Shown here piece by piece: positions 32,940-45,650 of a DNA stretch of 64,000 nt. Position numbers and translations under genes: made by a program. The notes beneath the pieces were generated by a model. The model was not told the DNA's origin and made no database searches. It was given only the letters and a program-made list of their open reading frames with translations. Numbering within the stretch: the first letter of the stretch is position 1; each line of letters begins with the position of its first letter. Where the stretch lies: positions 22,800,979-22,864,978 of the forward strand of contig JACGWO010000011.1 of assembly GCA_034509735.1 (NCBI GenBank), given 5' to 3'. The DNA is from Sesamum alatum (lineage: Eukaryota; Streptophyta; Magnoliopsida; Lamiales; Pedaliaceae).

Positions 32940-34004
32940 GTTTGACACGAAGGAGCTTAGCTTTTTTGGGATTGGATACGAATTTGTTGTCTTGCCCGTG
33001 CTTATGGCCAGTCTATCTCATTAGGAATTCGCATAGTTTGCTATCGACTAGGACGAGTAGAGACACAAAAAATTTTATCGTGGACCAACTGAAATTCTAG
33101 GAGATTTTGGGATATACCAACACTCTTCCGTCATTAAAGGTTGGAAAGACTTAAAATATGTCATTATGTAAGGCATTAAATCATAATATGACTTAAACCA
33201 TTGATACAACGTTAAGCCTATTTGCAGTGCATATCTTTTGAGCAAAAGAGCAATTGATTCCAAATTGACTCCATTTGCCACATGAACACTCCTGCATGAT
33301 AATTTTGATAATGTGAGTGTTACACCCCTGTCCATAATATTATCTTGTAACCACTGAGGCAAGCTGTTCAAACTGATTGAATCGTATTATCGCTCTATAG
33401 ATTTATCAGATCATTCTGTCAACAACTTGTATGCATAGTTCATCCACATTTGATTGTTGTTCAAATTTGCACTACTTTACGCCATCCTCTTGTGAAAATA
33501 AATGATAGAACGATTGAAAGTCATTTCGACAATTATTCTAATTATGAAATCAACAAGCAAATAATACACAATCAAGATAAGTTGACGACTAGTTTATCAA
33601 AATACAATGTCTAAAAACTTACCGAAGTTACACACTTTAAAATTACACAATTTGTTTCCTTTTAAATTGCACTCTTATATTATTTTCGATTTACTTCGGA
33701 TTGGACAAATGCAATCCATTCGATTAAGCTGTGATACTAAATCAGACGATATCAATGGTTAAGCAACACTATGATTTAATGCCTTACAAAATGAAACATT
33801 CTAAGTCTTTCCAACTTTTAATCGCGGAAGAGTATTGGGTTGTCCCAAAATTTCAGTTAGCACACGGCAATACTCTTTGTGTCTCTACCATTTCGGTCGA
33901 CGTCAAACTACCCGAATTTCTAATGAGATGAACTGGCCACAAGCACGGGGAAGACAACAAATTCGTATCTAATCCTAAGAAAGCCAAGATCCTTCGCATC
34001 AAAC
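32940..34004. repeat. Large imperfect inverted repeat
   Basis: 32940-33206 is complementary to 33750-34004 with many substitutions. Shared words include GATACGAATTTGTTGTCTT, GTAGAGACACAAA, CACTCTTCCG/TACTCTTCCG, TTGGAAAGACTTA and TGTAAGGCATTAAATCATA. The 540-bp spacer is unrelated. Neither arm holds a recognisable protein. It may be a head-to-head duplication of a retroelement fragment or a foldback transposon. Confidence 0.75.
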
Positions 34005-34539
34005 TAATATACCAAGGCAGGGTCGTAGACGGCAAAATAATGAAGCCAATACTTGATTATATTTTCTTTTATTTGAATGTAAATTTTTGAATTATAATTT
34101 GTTAAAAATTAATTAAATATTTAATATATTATTTATTTATTATTTAATTATAAAATATTAGATAAAAAATCATAATATTCTAAAATTAAAAATAATAATC
34201 AATAATTAATAAATATTTACTATAATTAGTAATTTAAATTATTAAATATTAATAATATTATTACTAATTATTACTCAATAAATAAAATAAAATTATCGAA
34301 ATCGTTAGTGCTACTGACAACTCCAATTTGTTAGTAGCACCAACCACTCTAAGTTTAAATTAATAAATAAAATGCATAAGTTGTTAGTGCTACCAACTGT
34401 TAGTTTTGTATAAGCCTCGAGACGTTAAACGCAACAAAAATTAGAGTTTAAATTACAATACAATTTTGTATTTAGCGATCAAATCGCTCGTCTTGTTGCT
34501 ACTACGACGCAGATCTTATGCATAAAGGAGTTAATTGAA

Positions 34540-36540
34540 TTGTTTAGGATACCAACCTTGGTGTCCTTCGGTTGATGTAGACGGTGTGAACATTCTCAAG
34601 AACGATCCCTATTCAAGCAATCGGTGGAAAAATGGCTACTAATCCTTCGGCAAGGTGAAAACGTTTCGGTAATGTTCACGGTAGGAACACATGTGTCTTC
34701 CCTCTTAGGATAGTCCACACCACCTATGATCGAATCTCCAATAACCCTATGCTAGTAGGTGTTAGAGGATTTCGATAGATCAACGATTGATCGACGGAGA
34801 AGACAAGAAACTCGTTTCTCGTCAAGAGTTGAACGAGAGCAAGAGAGCAAAGCGAGCAAAGGATTGTATATCAAAATGAAAGCCAAGGCCTTCTATTTAT
34901 AGAACTCTTTTGAAAAGGCAAAGTTCAACTTGTTTTCTTCTTTTTTGCAAATAGGAAGACAAGTTTGATTCTTCTTCTTATAAAAGGACAAACTTGTTTT
35001 GTCATATTAAGAATAGAAGTTCAACTTTGTTTCTTCATCTTCAAGAAGAGGAGTTCAATTTTGCTTTTTCTTCTCACATAAGGACAAACTTGTTTTATCA
35101 TATTAAGACAAAAAGTTCAACTTTACTTCTTCTTCTTACAAAAAGATAAACTTGTTTTATCATATTAAGAAGAGAAGTTCGACTTTGCTTCTTCATCTTC
35201 AAGAAGACAAATCCAACTTTGCTTCATCTTCTTCAAGAAGACAATTTCGACTTTGCTTCTTTGTTTTCAAGAAGACAAGTTCAACTTTGCTTCTTCGTCT
35301 TCAAGAAGACAAGTTCGACTTTGTTTCTTCATAAGAAGACAAATTCAACTTTGTTTCTTCGTCTTTCACGAAGACAGTGCAACTTTGCTTCTTCATAAGA
35401 AGACAAGTTTAACTTTGTTTTTTTATAAAAAGATAAATTCAACTTTACTTCTTCATAAGAAGACAAATTTAACTTTCCTTCTTCATCTTCTCCATAATTA
35501 ATCCAATTAATCATTTCAAGAATTCCATCATGGATTTGCGTGTGACCTATTAGGTTCACTACTCAGCTAGACTCGGGCTTGTATCACATATATAATGTAA
35601 TTAAAAAATTATTTGCATTAGATTATTTAGATCATATCATAATTAATTACCCTCAATTAACTCCTTAATTGGAGGGTACCCGTTACCATGGGTGGCCACC
35701 TAACAGTAGTCCATGGCACTAGAGAATAGGTGAATCTACGTGACTTGTAAGTTACGAGTTCCATGCAAATACAGTCCTTCCATCAAGCTAATCTCCCGAT
35801 CGAAGTCTAAGGCACAGAATCACAATCGGTTCCATCTAGGACTTCAATATCTATGTATCAACTCTACACTTTGTTCTACTCATTCATTAATATAGGAAAC
35901 TCCTTTCCTATTTGATCAACTACCATGGCCACGAATTTTAGAGAATACAATGTGGAGAGTGTAGGAGAATCTTCATCATCTCATGATGAGCGATGGATCC
36001 TATCTTGGAACTCACCAACCTCCATGCATGCTCTGACTATGTCTAAAACATGGTTTTTTAACAACTATTGGTCAAACCACAGCTGCGTCAGACATGATCA
36101 AGTCATAGTCATCCTATGCACAAGGTTACTGTGGAACTTCAAGTCAAAGGACCACTTAATGCACTATCGTAACAAAGGAGAATCAAGTCATACCGATTAT
36201 GCCCCACAAGGCTTCCATATGACATCTCTTACGGGCCAGTTCAGTGAACTTGATAACTCCTTATCAAGCATCAACTAAAGTGCATAGACGTCGTATGTCA
36301 TTATCTATGAAACACAACAATCATCATATGAATGCATCACTTAGTGCAAGTCTCTAAAGAATCTTGGTTGATGCCCTGTCTTGACCGGTTCATTGACTTG
36401 GAATATTTTAGATCAGACAATAGAGATTAGTTTCATAGTCGCCATCATATGCGCGAGCCAACCCCATAGCATTATGATCTAGGGGCATCAACCAAATGCA
36501 TACAAGTATTGTATAAAGCATAAGATGAAGATGACCAAAA
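34540..36540. mobile_element. LTR-retrotransposon-like non-coding DNA
   Basis: Less AT-rich than the flanks, with no conserved gag or pol frame. Features pointing to a retroelement are a TATA-like CTATTTATAG near 34893-34902, the internal tandem repeat, and long non-coding sequence of even composition (ORF 35925-36278 matches nothing I know). No paired LTRs were identified, so class and borders are guesses. Confidence 0.3.
34921..35490. repeat. Degenerate minisatellite, unit about 30-36 bp
   Basis: Some fifteen head-to-tail units built on AAGTTCAACTTTGCTTCTTC, then TCTTCAAGAAGACA, with indels and a variant family containing ATAAACTTGTTTTATCATATT. The ORFs at 35152-35334 and 35253-35501 are translations of this repeat (TLLLHLQEDK-type units) and are not convincing genes. 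Confidence 0.85.
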
Positions 36541-37988
36541 AACAATTCTTAATATTAATATTTTATTGAAAAAGATCGTTTAGAGTGGCTAACAATGAGC
36601 AAACAATTAGCTTGACAGTCACGAATTCTAACACTAACGACTCACGCTACTTTTGCAACTATATCTCGATTGGGGTATGGTTGCAATTTTTTTGTAACAC
36701 ACACACACACATATATATATATATACACACATAGATCAATATTTCTTCTTCTCCAAATTCTTTATTCGGGACTAATGATGTAGATATGCGTATCACATTA
36801 ATTGCAAACAATAATCTTGAGTGATTATAAACCTCAATACCTCATCTCCTTAATTATGCGCTTTTTCTAAATAAAATCGTTAAGCTAATACAAAATGAAA
36901 TAAGTCAATACCTCCGATTACAAGTAATCAATCGAATCAAAAGCTTCATCAAACATTTATGTTATGAATCGCATACAACAATTCTCAACTCTCTCTCCCT
37001 CTCTATATATATGATGGCTCTATAATTTTTTAACATGACCGCTAAATTTTGGGTGACGCATAATATTTTAATTGCGCTGACAATAGATTGCGAAAAGTTG
37101 TATATATATGTGAATAATATGGAAGTTGTTTTGCAAGGGCTAGCGACCCACATACATTTTTTCTCGGTTAATTTTCTATTAATTATATATTAATATTTTA
37201 AGTAATAATTAATTAATTAAAATTAATCAATTATTATTTTTGAAATTTTAAAATATAATTTTATAACTATTATTTAATAATATATTAATTATTTTTACTA
37301 AATAAATAATTAAGTTTTTATTAACTAATAAATATATTTATTAATTAAATATGACCTATAATATTACATTTTGTACAAAAAATATTAAATATTATAAAAT
37401 TAGTGATAATTATAAATTATAATAATTTCCATCATGTATGCCATTTTGGCATTGGTGTTGAAGTCTTTTTTTTGGTCACTTATCGATTATGTTGTCTCAT
37501 TTATTTTTTAAACTTCGATTAACAACTACATTATTAATTTTTTTAATAAGGTGTCGAGGTCTTTGATAATATTGTGTCGCTGGCATTGGCATTTTAGGTC
37601 TTCTTCTTGAGAGCATGTGATAACGAGATCTCAATGGTGCATTTGTGAGATTGGCGAGCATTATTAAAGAAAAAAGAAAGAACGAAAGAAAAACACCAAT
37701 TTATAATTTCATATAAAATTTGGAAAGTTTAATAAAGTTTTTATCTTATCAATTGAAGGTTATTTTGGCATTACAAAAATCGATATGACAGTGTCATTAA
37801 TCGTTGTTTGTGAGTGAAAAAAGGATTTTTTTTTTAGTATAGAAGTATAGATAAATATAAATAAGTCATTTTGCATGATGGCCAGAAAAATATTTACGTA
37901 GTTAACCCAAAACAAATCCTAATTATACAAAGCCCCCCATAATTCCCCTATCTAATCCACAAATTCGCCAACAAAATTATGTTCCTTA
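36541..37988. other. AT-rich intergenic DNA
   Basis: Contains CA/TA microsatellites at about 36702-36730 and a very AT-rich block at 37150-37420. No gene or bounded element seen. Confidence 0.5.
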
Positions 37989-38039
37989 TGTTTGGTTTTA
38001 TTTTTAAAATGTTTTGTTTTGTTTTATGGAGATAGATAA

Positions 38040-38041
<2 letters not shown>

Positions 38042-38120
<79 letters not shown>
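38042..38120. repeat. (AG)n microsatellite
   Basis: About 39 uninterrupted AG units in MITE copy A. The homologous place in copy B has only AGAGAAAGAAAAATAAAG, so the tract expanded after the copies diverged. Confidence 0.97.
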
Positions 38121-38126
<6 letters not shown>

Positions 38127-38163
38127 ATAGATAAATAAGTGTGTGTTAGAAATATGGCGTATG

Positions 38164-38659
38164 AGGGGTGGCAGGCGAGTCAAGCCGGCTCGCGAGTCGG
38201 CTTGATTTTTGACCTCGACTCGAGCTCGAAAAATTCGAGCTCAATATACACTGTTTGTTAAGCTCGAGAGCCGCTCGCGAGCTTTTTTTTTTTTTTTTTA
38301 ATTTTTTTAATTTTTTTATATATTTTTTATTTTTAGAATTTTTATATGTTTATACATTTATACATTTATTTATACATTTAACTTTTATAGTTTATATAAA
38401 AATAAACTTAATCAATAATTTAGTAATTGATAATATTTTTTTAAAATAATTATTTAATATGACACATATAAATTTTATGTTATATTTTAATATCTATTTA
38501 TAACCTCTTATACTTTTTAAATTGACAAAATACATAATATACATTATACAATCTATAAGTTTTACTTATAAATTATGTTAAAACTTAGTGATTCCATGAA
38601 TTAATCTAAAGATGATGATGATGACGACGACGACGATGATGATGATGATGATGATGATG

Positions 38660-38699
<40 letters not shown>

Positions 38700-38999
38700 A
38701 ATCAACAATTTAGTAAGTTTTAATATTTTTTTTTAATATGAAACATATAAATTCTATGTTATATTTTAATATTATTTGTAATCTCTTCTAATTTTTTAAA
38801 TTAACAAGTCCTAACAATTAATGTATATATATACATATTCTATACTATTATAATTTATAATAATATAATTTTATTAAAAAATTATACCAATAATTAAAAA
38901 ATATATAAAAATTATACAAATAATTACGAGCTCGAGCTTGACTCGAGCTCATTAGGTGAGATTCGAGCTCGAGCTCGAGCTTGACTCGTTGCCACCCCT
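38164..38999. mobile_element. hAT-like element nested in MITE copy A
   Basis: Inverted termini AGGGGTGGCAGGCGAGTCAA and (reverse) AGGGGTGGCAACGAGTCAAG, with subterminal GAGCTCGAGCTCGAGC words on both sides. MITE copy B gives the empty site (GATGTATGTTTGGATTTA), confirming insertion. An 8-bp target duplication is not visible at the join. Confidence 0.7.
38611..38697. repeat. Compound (GAT)n(GAC)n(GAT)n(AAT)n microsatellite
   Basis: A triplet tract changing from GAT to GAC, back to GAT and then to AAT, inside the nested hAT-like element. Confidence 0.95.
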
Positions 39000-39392
39000 A
39001 TTTGGGTTTATTTTTGGAGTTAATTTTAAATAGTGTAAAAGATATATTCTATGTATTGTGTTGTATATTAGGAGACAAAAAACACTATTTATTGTCAAAT
39101 CATGTCCCTTTTAATATTTTTATATATGTATATAGTAATATTTATGTTTTTTGTATATATTATGATGTATATTGGGAGGCAAAAAATACTGCTCATTGTC
39201 AAATCATGACTCTTTTATATATTTTTATAAATGTATATATATAGTAATATTTGTTTATTTATAGGTGTATGTATGTATATGGGAGGATATGCCAAAATTA
39301 CCCAAAACACCCAGTAAATGTATTTTGGATAATGTTATGTTTAGTTTTGTTTTCTCACCATCTCGGAGATGGGGAGAAAATGAAACCAAACA

Positions 39393-42300
39393 TGGTGATA
39401 AGTTTTTGTTATCCTCATTCAAGTACTCTTTTTAATAATAGGAAAAAATTAATTATAAAAAATAAAATTCTATATATATATATAAAAAAAAAAAACCATT
39501 TAGCAATCTTCATAATTATTCTGAACCACGTAGAGAATGGATACATATTCAATAAATATGCAAATAAGATTTCAACGCGGTTAAATTACTGAAAACAAAG
39601 ATTAAATATTTTAGTAATTTTAATTCACTGTGGCCCAATAAAAATTTAAAATAAAGAACATTTGAATAATATATAAAATTCTAATTTAAATTTAAATCTT
39701 TACTTAATACTTTTTTAATAATAAATAAAAATAGTTATAAAAAATAAAATTCTATTAAAAAAAATTATTTAATAGTTCAAAATTCCTAATTGCTCTAAAC
39801 TACTTAGAGAGTGAATAATATATCTAATTTAAAAATATACAAATAATATTTCAACGCAATTACTTTTGTAGATTAAATCTTAATTATTTTAAGAAAATTT
39901 TAATTTACTACGACACATTAAAAATTAAATTAAATAACACATGAATAATATCTAAAATACTAATCTAAATCTAGATATATATATATATATACACATAGAA
40001 TAACGAATAAATATCAAAATTCAATTGCAAATAAAAATGATCATTCTTGTTGAATTAGAAGTGATGTTGAAAATTTTAAAAATGGTCATTCTAACTAATT
40101 GATTTTATTTTAACATTAATTGGTAAAAAAACACCATATCCCCCCACCCCAACCAGCACACACACACACAAAAAAAAAAAAGACATTAAATTTTGAAGAA
40201 AGTGTAAACGGTAATATAATAAATAATTAAATTTAAACCTTATAAGAGTAGTCACAATTATACGCCCTCATGAGACAAATACAACTATTTTTATACCTTA
40301 AAAGAATTTAGTCAATTCAAATTAATTTTTTATTAAAAATAACTAAGCATTAGTATAACATCATGAATCAATTAAAAAACTAAAATTAAAAGATATTGAA
40401 AAAAATATAACGTTTCGTAATATATTACAAAAAAATACAATACATTGATAAAATTAGCAAATAAATATTAAAATTAATATTTAAAAATAAAATATAAAAA
40501 ATAATGCATTAACATGTTAAATGCAAACAGGATTTCAATAGTATAATTATATGCTTAACAAATAAAGTTTTTCAATTAGTACAATAGATGGAAATTTTCA
40601 TAGAACTCTATGACATATTTATAGATTGAATATTCATAGAATTTTTCTTATTCTTTTACTTCGTAGTTATTTGTTTACATTTTTAATTTGATTTTTAAAA
40701 AAAACAAATAGCATCACAATCTATAAATTTTCTAAAGTATTTTAGAATATATATATATATATATATATTAGATCTAATTATCAAGATCGAGTTCACATGA
40801 ATTAGTTTTTTTTTTAATTTTAAATTGAACTAAAGGACGGAGCAAAAAAAGCAAATTACTTTATCAAAGATGAAAGTATAAATTAGTTTTTTTTATATCC
40901 CTTCAAAACATCATAGAAGTAAAATAATGATAAAAATAATTAAAATGGGTCGAGATAGAAGAATACTGTAGTCATCATTAAGATAAAATAACTAAATTTA
41001 AAATCTAAATATATATAGTTGTTGCTATTGAAATATAATTAAAATAACTATTGGGCATCTATATATAAAATATAATTATTTCGACACTAAAGGTATATTA
41101 AACTTGAAAAAAAAATTTCTTCTTAAATATGAATAACAGTTGGTATATCAATCAATTTTAAAAACATTTAGAAACAAAAGAGAAATATACGACGTATTAT
41201 TTATATTACAAAAATAAGGAAAGTCAAATGCTACATAAATATTAAAACGATAACAATTAAAATTAAGATTTTCAAATTATTTTATACTAACACATTACAG
41301 ATAGTATAATTATATTTCCATATTAAAGTAAATTAACAAATTTTGAGGATCAACTTAATAACAATAAAGATTGAAAATGAGTTAACTATGTTGAAACTAG
41401 AAATAAAAGATGATAAACAAATAAATCAAAGAGAAATATATTTTTTTAGAAATAAATTTATAAATAACTTAAAAGTTTAAAAAGTGTGAGTACTAAGAAA
41501 AAAAAGTTGATATATGAAAATAACAGTATTAGATAATCCTGAAAGCACATTATTAGTTTAACATCTATTGATTTTTATATTAATAGCATCAAAGTATTAC
41601 AACAAAAAATATGACATAAAAGATTAAATTATAATATAATATATTATTGAATAAGAAACATATTATACCGAGCAGATGCATTTGAATAAGATCAAGAAGT
41701 CAAACTAAAAATGTGAGATTAAAAAAATTGCAATATAAAGATGAAAATAAAATTTTATGCAATAGTATTTTAAAATTTAGAAGTTAATAACACATGTAGA
41801 TAATACTTTGGCAATATTAGATAATCCTAAATGCACATAAAATTAATTAGTCAAAGCTCTTAATTTTAGATTATTTTTTACAAGAAATTCTAATTTATAA
41901 AATTGATCAGTTTTTATTTGTAGCTTTCGTATACCTATTTCCTATTTTTTTATTATCTTTTTATATGTTTTTTTTTCATATTTTATTAACCTTTTTTATT
42001 ATTTTTCTTTCTGCAAGAAGGAACAAAGTTTATTTAGTGCTAAAAGCTACATATTTTATTTTATATTTATTTGCATGATTCTACTTAATCTGAAATTTAG
42101 TTTTTATTTACATTTAAATATTTACCATTTTGTATATTTTTATACACTAGTTTTTTTTTATATATATACATATTATAATTTCACCCATAAAATCTTGTTG
42201 TTCTTTTTTGATTTCATTCTTTTATTTGTCTGCTAATTATTCTTTTTAGTATTAACAAGAAAGAAACACTTAATCCAAAACTTTTAAAACCCTTAAGAAA

Positions 42301-42420
42301 ATTGACAAAATGTAAGTATAGGAAACTGAAATATTTCCAATTAAATCAAGTACGAAAATGAGTGTTGCATTTTTGCAAGAAAAGCAAAACCTAGCAAAGA
42401 GAAAGCCAAATCTAACTGTC
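39393..42420. other. AT-rich intergenic desert
   Basis: Three kilobases of extremely AT-rich sequence with short AT microsatellites (near 39965, 40750) and no ORF of note. I see no gene or bounded element. Confidence 0.55.
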
Positions 42421-42576
42421 CACACCCCCACCCCCTCCCATTAATTTTAGCATAACCCCAATTAGATTTTCTTACCCTCAAATTTCAACTGTTTCTTCTT
42501 TTACTTTTTCCTCAAAATCTCACATAGATAAAGCCATCCCACCTCTCGACCCCATTTTCGTTCCCGCCAAAACCAT

Positions 42577-42584
42577 TATAAATA
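42577..42584 (+). promoter_or_regulatory. TATA box of the sucrose transporter gene
   Basis: TATAAATA 123 bp upstream of the ATG, in the right place for a plant core promoter with a 5' leader of about 90 nt. A C-rich tract (CACCCCCACCCCCTCCC) lies further upstream near 42424-42439. Confidence 0.6.
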
Positions 42585-42706
42585 CTATTCCCATTTCAGG
42601 GAAAATTACTCCAATCGTTCTAAAACCCCTCTATATGTAGATACATATAGATACATCAAAGATACAAATAGAAGGTGAGGTCAAAAAATCTTATCTAACC
42701 AGCTTA

Positions 42707-45030
42707 ATGGAGATTGCGAGTGAAGCTAAAGACAATGCCGCGTCGTCCTTCCAGCTACAACAATCGCCACCGCAGGCGGAGCCCATGTGGAAGATCATCC
42801 TTGTGGCGGCGATAGCCGCAGGGGTGCAATTCGGGTGGGCTCTACAGCTCTCCCTCTTGACTCCGTACGTGCAGTTACTGGGCATACCCCATGCTTGGGC
42901 AGCCATCATTTGGCTGTGTGGCCCCATTTCTGGTTTGTTAGTCCAGCCTATAGTTGGCTACTACAGCGACCATTGTACCTCCAAGTTTGGGCAGCGCCGC
43001 CCATTCATCGGCTCCGGTGCTGGCCTTGTTGCAGTGGCTGTCTTTCTTATTGGTTTCGCTGCTGATTTGGGACATGCGGCGGGTGATTCTCTTGGGAAGG
43101 GTCCGAAGCCAAGGGCTATTACTGTTTTCGTGGTTGGATTTTGGATTCTAGATGTTGCGAATAACATGTTGCAGGTAAATTATACATACAAAATTATGGA
43201 AAATATTCAGTAATTTTGAGCTGGTTAATTAACTTAATTGGATTATGATTTTTACTCCCCCCTCCCTTTGGTGTTTTTGTAGGGGCCATGTAGGGCATTT
43301 TTGGCTGACTTATCGGGCGAAAATGCGAGAAAAAATGAGCACCGCAAATGCCCTATTCTCCTTTTTCATGGCGGTCGGCAATGTTCTAGGCTATGCCGCA
43401 GGTTCATACACCCATCTATACAAGGTCTTCCCATTCTCCAAAACCAAAGCCTGCGACTTGTATTGTGCAAACCTCAAGAGCTGCTTTTTCATCTCCGTAG
43501 CTCTTTTGTTGACTATGACCATACTCGCACTCACCCTTGTTCGTGAAACCACAACCGTTGCTGCGCCGAAGCAGCCGACAACAGTTAAGAAGGGGAAGAT
43601 TCCGGTCTTTGGAGAGTTATTCGGTGCGTTGAAGGACTTGCCCAGGACGATGTGGATTTTGATGTTGGTGACGTGTCTCAATTGGGTTGCTTGGTTTCCG
43701 TTCCTGTTATTCGACACTGATTGGATGGGGAAGGAGGTGTATGGAGGCAACGTGGGGACAAAGTTGTACGATCAAGGAGTACGAGCGGGTGCATTGGGGC
43801 TGATGATTAACTCTATAGTGTTGGGCTTCGCTTCTCTTGGGGTGCAGTTCTTGGCGCATAGGCCTCGCCAGGTTAAGAAATTGTGGGGTGCGGTCAACTT
43901 TTTGTTGGCAGTTTGTTTGGCCATGACTGTTTTGATCACCAAGTTGGCGGAGCGCGGCCGACCGTCCACCGGTGCCACTGAATCGCCGTTGGTGGGTATA
44001 AAGGTTGGAGCTTTGGCCCTTTTCGCCGTCCTTGGCATTCCTCTAGCGGTGAATTTTCATTATCCGATCATATTTCAAATCATGAATTAGTAAGATACTT
44101 CACATGTTATATTTATTTTAAACAACTTAAATCCTAGAATTCAAACAATACATACAATTAAAATCCCATATATATTTTCTCACGTGAAAAGACATATATA
44201 AACATTTATCAATGCAAAAATTAAGTTCATTTTAATTTTATGCGCCAGTTATTATAAAATTTTGAGTGTGAACACAACAAAAAAGGTTACTAATAGATTT
44301 GGCAAATAATTGGGTGTGGATTAGAAGATAAATTTTGTATATAATGCTCAAATTTAGCATATAGCTATATACCCCAACAAGAAAAGATTGTGTTCTTTTG
44401 GTTGTTGTACATATTGTCAAAGCATCCCATATGTAGTTTGGCTAAATAATGCTTGGCCAATTGAAAGTTCTATTCGTGTTGATTGGGTTCTTAATGGGCA
44501 CTTGTCAAATCCACTTATAACCCCCTTCTCTAAAACAACATTTATTTATCTTGTTTAGGTAACTTACATCATCCCATTTGCTTTGGCTTCCATTTTTTCC
44601 AGTAATTCTGGTTCAGGACAAGGTAAAATTAAATCTTGTTTCTTTTTTTTTTTTAAATGAAGATTCTTTTCGATTTATTGTTCTTAGCTGATTGTGATGA
44701 ATCATAACAGGTCTGTCGCTGGGAGTTCTGAATCTAGCAATAGTCATACCACAGGTAATATTTTATTGGGATAATTACATTTCCAGTAACATGTCAAACA
44801 GTTGAGATCAAATTGGATTGATTTGTATGTATCTTCCCATTGTTTGTTTCTTGCAGATGGTGGTGTCTGTGGCTAGTGGACCGTGGAATCAATTATTTGG
44901 AGGCGGTAACTTACCAGCATTCGTGTTGGGTGCAGCGGCAGCCGCTGTGAGTGGTATTTTATCTCTCGTCATGCTACCATCACCGCCTGATGATGTTGCA
45001 ACTAAGGCGGCCGTCGGAGGATTTCACTGA
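42707..45030 (+). CDS. SUT1: Sucrose/H+ symporter (SUC/SUT type I), five exons, one-base insertion
   Basis: A plasma-membrane proton-coupled sucrose carrier of the glycoside-pentoside-hexuronide family, usually for phloem loading. Exons 42707-43174, 43283-44048, 44559-44622, 44711-44754, 44857-45030; all introns are GT...AG. With the insertion ignored the frame is 504 residues, normal for the family, with about twelve membrane segments. Motifs: [21 protein letters not shown] (the conserved His is at residue 62), [27 protein letters not shown] (96-101), DVANNMLQ | [91 protein letters not shown]. The run of six A at 43330-43335 carries one base too many: the frame is lost after NARK (about residue 173) and would stop at 43546. 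Either a real null allele or a homopolymer sequencing error. Confidence 0.92.
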
Positions 45031-45650
45031 AACGTTTATGTTGCATTTTTTTGTAATGAACTGACAAAATGTCCTTGTGCACTATAAATTAAAATTTTAT
45101 TTATTTTTTAAATTTTTCTGAAAATTTTTTATGGACTAAGTGGATATTTTTTTTGATAGTTTTTTAAAATTTTCATCCATCTCGTAATTTGTTAGTGATA
45201 TTAATGTTTTTTTGTATCATTTCAAATTCTTATTATACATATGTACCTTAGATATAACTTGGAAGTATATCTAATATCTTTACTTTTATTACTTTCAAAT
45301 ATTGTCATATATTTATGTAGGAAATAAAAAAGTGATACTCATGCTTTTTTTTAGCGGAAATTTGATTACGAAATGGATAATTTATTATGAATTGTGTTTT
45401 TTTTAAGAGAAATCCTCTCATGTCACAAGGTAATATATGACAATATCATTTATATCAATGTATTTAAATATTATTATTTTTTATTTTACAAAAATACATT
45501 AATTAAATAAAAAATATATATAGTATTTAAAATTTATAAAATAATTTTCTCAATGTTCAAAAATATGAAAATGTTTAATGGTTATTTACAAAATATTGTT
45601 TAATAAATAAACTTAGTAAATAATTCAATATTAATTTTTATATGGAAAAC
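45031..45650. other. SUT1 3' flank and AT-rich DNA
   Basis: The first part is the 3' untranslated region (T-rich, with possible AATAAA-like signals). No gene or bounded repeat follows before 45650. Confidence 0.5.

Larger units (their letters stand above)
37989..39392. mobile_element. TGTTTGG-type MITE, copy A, interrupted by nested insertions
   Basis: Ends TGTTTGGTTTTATTTTTA and (reverse) TGTTTGGTTTCATTTTC. The outer parts match the shorter copy at 47673-48050. It is inflated by an (AG)n tract, a nested hAT-like element (38164-38999) and an internal duplication of about 120 bp (39050-39250; both halves contain TATTGTCAAATCATG or CATTGTCAAATCATG). The ORFs 38981-39244 and 39251-39592 are not known proteins. 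Confidence 0.65.

Noticed and set aside
34921..35490. Possible CRISPR-like array
   Set aside because: Repeats are contiguous and degenerate without unique spacers, and this is eukaryotic DNA; it is a minisatellite.
42691..43167. Overlapping ORFs in other frames of SUT1 exon 1
   Set aside because: They are shadows of the transporter coding exon, whose motifs and splice sites are unambiguous.
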